Position numbers and translations under genes: made by a program. Shown piece after piece: positions 59,561 to 64,000 of a stretch of DNA of 64,000 bases. The first letter of the stretch is position 1. Each line of letters begins with the position of its first letter. The stretch covers positions 558,001 to 622,000 of the forward strand of contig JAOTOL010001450.1 of NCBI GenBank assembly GCA_034440575.1, given 5' to 3'. The notes under the pieces were generated by a model. The model was given only the letters and a program-made list of their open reading frames with translations, was not told the origin of the DNA and searched no databases. The DNA is from Imbricaverruca yamaguchii. Its lineage: Eukaryota; Arthropoda; Thecostraca; Neoverrucidae.

Positions 59561-59689
59561 TGGTGATGAATACGTCCGCAAATTGTTCTGGTGATAGTTG
59601 GGGGTTGTGGGCTGTTTGGACTGCTAAGGATTCTGAGAAAGGGTTCCAGTAGGCTTTTTGAGGTTCCACCGGTCAGGCTGGGGATAGGG

Positions 59690-60430
59690 GTTGGGGTGAG
59701 TGGTCGGGATTTGGGTGAAGGTAATGGTGATGGGTGCGTGGTCGCTAAAGTGTGGGTCTGAATCGGCGGCCCAGGATAGGGTAAGGGCTAGGCGTGATGA
59801 TGACAGGGTCACGTCTGGGGTTGTGGGGGGGGGGAGCCATTTGGGACGAGGTAGGTTGGTGATCTGGTGTTGATTATTGTGAGGTTGTGTTTGTTCGCTA
59901 GAGTGATGAGTGTGCGTGCTCTGTTGTCAGGTGCTGTCGTGCTTGGGTCCCATAGTATGTGGTGTGAGTTGAAATCTCCGGTTAGTATTACTGTGGTGTT
60001 AATTTTGTCAAGTGCTTTGTCTAGTTCCGAAAGGGTTTCTGTGTTCCGTGAGGGGGGTCCTACATGTTATATGATCCGTATATGAGTGTGTAAGCTGTGT
60101 TGTGGAGGTGTTTTTATGTTATCAGTATATCTGCTGTGGTGCTGAAGTGTATCAGGCGGTGTGGTGTAGTGTTCTTAATGTATGTGCAGACACCGCCTGA
60201 CCTGTGTGGGTTGTGTGTGTCGTGTCTGTGTAGTGAGTATTGAGGAATGTTAAATTGATATGGGTCGTTGGGTTTGAAGTGGGTTTCTTGTATGCAGAGT
60301 GCTATATGATTTGATTGTAGTGCGTAGTGTTTAAATTCTGGCCAGTGTCCTATGAGTCCGTGCGTATTCAATTGCAGTATTGTGTTCATTGCTTGTACGT
60401 TTAGCGCTGGTGTGTGGGCGTTTATGTGAT
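59690..60430 (-). pseudogene. LINE apurinic-like endonuclease (disrupted)
   Basis: MNTILQLNTHGLIGHWPEFK, LCIQETHFKP (catalytic Glu) and, near 59735, SDHAPITITF (the SDHxPI motif). The frame is interrupted between about 59860 and 60110. Confidence 0.88.
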
Positions 60431-60756
60431 TGCTTGTTTTTTGGTTGTGCTCTTGGTTGGCCTGTGTGGCTAAGTAGATGGTGGTGTCGCGTTTGTGGGG
60501 GGGGGGGGTCGTGGTGTCTGAGTCAGTTGTGCTGTGTTCTTGGTCCGTCTGCTCCTCCGGGTCTGTGTCCGGATCTGTGCGTGGGTGTGCTATAGGTGAT
60601 CTGTCCAATGTGTGTGTGGTTTGTGGGGATGTTGCGGATGCTGGTTGGTATTCTGGTGGCGGTGGTGAGTGGTAGGTTGGAGTGGATAGGTTTGAGTGTG
60701 CTTGACGGTGGTTTGAAGGTCCTGGTGTTGGTGGTCTCGTTTTGCGGGTGTTAGTG

Positions 60757-61563
60757 TTAGATGGTGTTCGTGTTTGCTGGGGTTGCGGTTGTTCTGTGTT
60801 GTGTTGCTGTTTGGAGCGTGTTGTCAGAGCCAGGTAGTGTACGTTTGAGAGTGGTGGTGGTGGTTGTTTCTGTGAGCCCGGCTCTGTGCGACGAGCCGGC
60901 CAGGCCGCCGGCGGGTCCTAGACCGACGCCCTGGCCCGGTATGGGTCCGGGCTCTCGAGATGGATCCGGCGGAGCACCTCCCGCTCCGCCATCCACCGAA
61001 GGCAGGACCCATCCGAGGCCGCGTGGTCCCCCCCCCCCTCCGCAGGCGGCGCAGCACCGCTCGCCGCTGGTGCAGGCGTCGGTGGGGTGGGCTCGTGCGC
61101 AGGTGCCGCAGGTGTAGTGAGGTGCACGGCACCCCTGCTGTGTGTCCGTAGCGTTGACATTTTTACAACGTCGCGGGAGGGGTGTGCGTGCCGTGACTGA
61201 GTATCTTAAGTATCCTGCTTTAATGTGGGTTGGTGGTATGCGTGTTTTGAAAGTCAGTATGAGTAAGTGTGTTGTGGCGTATCCTGGCCTCGGGGCCGGT
61301 CGGTACAAGGCGGAGGCGCCCTGGTCCCGAAGCTTGCGGACCAGTGTCTCCGCCGGTATATCGACCAGCTCCCGGGCCATGATCATGCTTTGGCTGGTGT
61401 TCATGTTGGTTGCCGGTGTGATAGTGATTGGTATGCCATGTATGTGTTTAATTTTGGTGAGTAAGTAGGCGTCGGTTGTGTTGTTCGCTTGTATTAGCAG
61501 CGCCCTGGATCGTAGAGGCTTTGCGTGTAGGGGCCCACCCGATGTAGTGGGAGATTTCTCCAT
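60757..61563 (-). CDS. LINE ORF1 (gag-like), still open
   Basis: 268 codons. A central basic region is followed by CGTCARAHPTDAC, a CCHC-type zinc knuckle, with a second Cys pair (RCCAAC) right after. It then becomes Gly/Pro-rich, perhaps by frameshift near the C-run at 61030. Related elements use ORF1 as an RNA-binding nucleocapsid. Confidence 0.75.
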   Translation of the reverse strand: MEKSPTTSGGPLHAKPLRSRALLIQANNTTDAYLLTKIKHIHGIPITITPATNMNTSQSMIMARELVDIPAETLVRKLRDQGASALYRPAPRPGYATTHLLILTFKTRIPPTHIKAGYLRYSVTARTPLPRRCKNVNATDTQQGCRAPHYTCGTCARAHPTDACTSGERCCAACGGGGGPRGLGWVLPSVDGGAGGAPPDPSREPGPIPGQGVGLGPAGGLAGSSHRAGLTETTTTTTLKRTLPGSDNTLQTATQHRTTATPANTNTI

Positions 61564-61734
61564 CTACCAGCCAGGGGTCCAGGGTGCCCATTGGCTCCCC
61601 GTCCCCCCGGCGGCAGATAAAGAAATCTCCCGTGGGTGGTGGGTCGGTGGTGTTCATGCTTGATGTTCGAGTTCTGTTGTTTTGTGGTGTTGGGTACAGA
61701 GTGTAGATGGCAGGTGAGTGGCACACAATACACT

Positions 61735-62500
61735 ATACAAATTTGGCGGAGGGTAAAGAAGAGCGTGAAGAGAGCCCGACAGGTGTCACAGATGGGGCAG
61801 ATACAGTTGAGGAATGCACAAAAAAAATCAGAAACTGTGCTTAAAGAAAGCAGGGATAGAGAGATCAGATAGAGATCGTGCAGAGGGCACTAGAGAGAAT
61901 GTCGGGTGGGGGTTTGGGGGAGCCTGGGGTGGGAGGGAGTGGCAGCACCGCCGGACTGACCTCGTCAAGTAGATACAGAGTAGAGTTGGTCCTGACGGTG
62001 TAGAAGATGTAGAACGTATAGGCAGATGTAGAGGCTAGGGTTGGACTTGAAGAAAGTGGTCTTGAAGTGCTGAAGAAGATGCAGAGGCTAGGGCTGAACT
62101 TGAAGAAGCTGGTCTTGAAGTGCTGAAGATGGGTTAGATGGGCGGGAAGGTAGCGCTTGTGTGCAAGGCGGAGTGGGGATGTGATGTTACGTTTGGGTCC
62201 GGTGTGTATGTGTATAAGTGTGTATCTGGAGTTGTGTCAGTGGCTGGTGGCTGGTGGCAGGCGGTTGATGTCGTCTCCTTCCGGGCCCCGTCCGCACTGT
62301 GGCCGCAGCTGGCGTCGTCCCTCCTTCTCTCCTCTCCGTCCTCTTTCTTAGACAATCTAGCGTGCTTCGGTAAGAGGCGCTAGTACAGATCTCGACCGCT
62401 GTGGGGGCGTGCAAAACCCGAAAACGTTTATGATGGCCCACAGCATGCCGCCGGAAGAGGCAGTGCGGCACTGCGTTTTCACGGGAGGGACTAAAAAACA
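61735..62500. other. Probable LINE 5' leader and unassigned sequence
   Basis: Two copies of a ~60-bp repeat (gaggctagggttggacttga agaa...) at 62028-62128; similar cttgaagagtagagctgagg text at 57255-57275. No gene. Confidence 0.4.
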
Positions 62501-62529
62501 GACACCATCTCACCGACACGGTTTGACCG

Positions 62530-64000
62530 ACACCATCTCGCCGACATGGACCATCTCAGCAACCGCTGGCTCGATCTTCATGAAACCTACACCAAACGAT
62601 CGCCAGTGTGCCAGAGGCGTGCCGTTTGGACTTTCGTGACCTTGGGTCAGGTCAAAGGTCACCAAATTGAAGAAAAACATAATTTTGGAATTATTGACAT
62701 GGCTGATCTCGGCAACCGCTGGTTCGATCTTAATGAAACCTTCACCAAACGAACGGCCGTGTGCCGGAGGCGTGCGGTTTGGACTTTCGTGACCTTGGGT
62801 CAGGTCAAAGGTCACGAAATCGCAGAAAAACACAATTTTAGGCTCACCGACATGACCGATCTCGGTAACCGCTGGGTCGATTCCAATGAAACCTTCACCA
62901 AACGAACGGCCGTATGCCGGAGGCGTGCCGTTTGGACTTTCGTGACCCTGTGTCAGGTCAAAGGTCACGAGATCGCAGAAAAACCATAGTTTTAGGCTCA
63001 CCGACATGGCCGATCTCGGTAACCGCTGGGTCGATTCCAATTAAACCTTCACCAAACGAACGGCCGTATGCCGGAGGCGTGCCGTTTGGACTTTCGTGAC
63101 CCTGGGTCAGGTCAAAGGTCACGAAATCGCAGAAAAACCATAGTTTTAGGCTCACCGACATGGCCGATCTCGGTAACCGCTGGGTCGATTCCAATGAAAC
63201 CTTCACCAAACGAACGGCCGTATGCCGGAGGCGTGCCGTTTGGACTTTCGTGACCCTGGGTCAGGTCAAAGGTCACGAAATCGCAGAAAAACCATAGTTT
63301 TAGGCTCACCGACTTGGCCGATCTCGGTAACCGCTGGGTCGATTCCAATGAAACCTTCACCAAACGAACGGCCGTATGCCGGAGGCGTGCCGTTTGGACT
63401 TTCGTGACCCTGGGTCAGGTCAAAGGTCACGAAATCGCAGAAAAACCATAGTTTTAGGCTCACCGACATGGCCGATCTCGGTAACCGCTGGGTCGATTCC
63501 AATGAAACCTTCACCAAACGAACGGCCGTATGCCGGAGGCGTGCCGTTTGGACTTTCGTGACCCTGGGTCAGGTCAAAGGTCACGAGATCGCAGAAAAAC
63601 CATAGTTTTAGGCTCACCGACATGGCCGATCTCGGTAACCGCTGGGTCGATTCCAATGAAACCTCCACCAAACGAACGGCCGTATGCCGGAGGCGTGCCG
63701 TTTGGACTTTCGTGACCCTGTGTCAGGTCAAAGGTCACGAGATCGCAGAAAAACCATAGTTTTAGGCTCACCGACATGGCCGATCTCGGTAACCGCTGGG
63801 TCGATTCCAATGAAACCTTCACCAAACGAACGGCCGTATGCCGGAGGCGTGCCGTTTGGACTTTCGTGACCCTGTGTCAGGTCAAAGGTCACGAGATCGC
63901 AGAAAAACCATAGTTTTAGGCTCACCGACATGGCCGATCTCGGTAACCGCTGGGTCGATTCCAATGAAACCTTCACCAAACGAACGGCCGTATGCCGGAG
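62530..64000. repeat. Satellite, 153-154-bp unit, about 9.5 copies, continues off the right edge
   Basis: Unit: gccgatctcggtaaccgctg, ggtcgattccaatgaaacct tcaccaaacgaacggccgta tgccggaggcgtgccgtttg gactttcgtgaccctgggtc aggtcaaaggtcacgaaatc gcagaaaaaccatagtttta ggctcaccgacatg. The first two units are more diverged, then homogeneity rises. The 61- and 83-residue frames repeating every 154 bp are artefacts. Confidence 0.97.

Larger units (their letters stand above)
57100..61730 (-). mobile_element. I/Jockey-superfamily LINE with ORF1, APE, RT and RNase H, inactive
   Basis: Minus-strand order: ORF1 with a zinc knuckle, AP endonuclease, reverse transcriptase with YADD, then RNase H, as in non-LTR elements of the I group. 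Frameshifts and stops break ORF2 in several places (for example the T8 run near 59219), so it cannot encode an intact protein. An A-rich stretch (T-run at 57478-57495 on plus) follows the RNase H domain. The 5' leader probably reaches ~62150, where tandem cttgaagtgctgaagaagat repeats occur; both ends are uncertain. Confidence 0.9.

Noticed and set aside
62510..64000. Series of 61- and 83-residue proteins repeated every 154 bp
   Set aside because: Frames in a satellite; the same peptide on each unit reflects tandem duplication, not a gene family.

Overview
This is eukaryotic nuclear DNA, most likely from an arthropod and plausibly a crustacean. The evidence is GC-rich coding exons split by introns, tRNA-derived SINEs, hAT-type MITEs, arthropod-style GGTTAGGTTAGG interspersed sequence, non-LTR retrotransposons and a great deal of minisatellite DNA. 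No species can be named from the sequence alone. I see no bacterial genes, operons or CRISPR.

Three protein-coding genes can be read with confidence, all on the minus strand. (1) NSUN5, an rRNA cytosine-C5 methyltransferase, occupies 1107-12424 as six phase-consistent exons (320 residues); its C-terminus lies off the left edge. (2) VMA21, the V-ATPase assembly chaperone, is an intact single-exon gene at 7861-8193, nested on the same strand in NSUN5 intron 2. (3) A complete nine-exon peptidase family S28 gene (PRSS16/K12H4.7-like secreted serine carboxypeptidase, 491 aa) occupies 19966-31926 with its Ser/Asp/His triad intact. I built the exon models by matching reading phase and GT/AG (once GC/AG) sites by eye.

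Layout: 1-12.4 kb holds NSUN5 with VMA21 inside it. 12.4-19.9 kb is intergenic, with a CpG-depleted block (12.4-15.35 kb) upstream of NSUN5 exon 1, a long inverted repeat at 16.4-17.1 kb and a doubtful SKP1-like fragment. 20-32 kb is the S28 gene. 32-33.7 kb is a second CpG-depleted block upstream of S28 exon 1. 33.7-57 kb has no gene I recognise; it contains two copies of a ~3 kb repeat with inverted ends, several ~1 kb elements with G-run terminal repeats, SINEs, minisatellites and simple repeats. 57-61.7 kb is a broken I/Jockey-like LINE on the minus strand (ORF1, APE, RT, RNase H). 62.5-64 kb is a 154-bp tandem satellite running off the right edge.

The most striking observation is that many intronic minisatellites in NSUN5 and the S28 gene touch an exon end, and their repeat unit carries a copy of that exon's splice site. 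In NSUN5 intron 5 this gives five identical 5' splice sites spaced exactly 30 bp apart, in frame and without a stop codon. Other points of interest are the nested VMA21, a GC-AG intron, a satellite with a perfect DR1 nuclear-receptor-type motif in every unit, a 28-bp array rich in CCAAT boxes, and CpG-depleted blocks upstream of both first coding exons.
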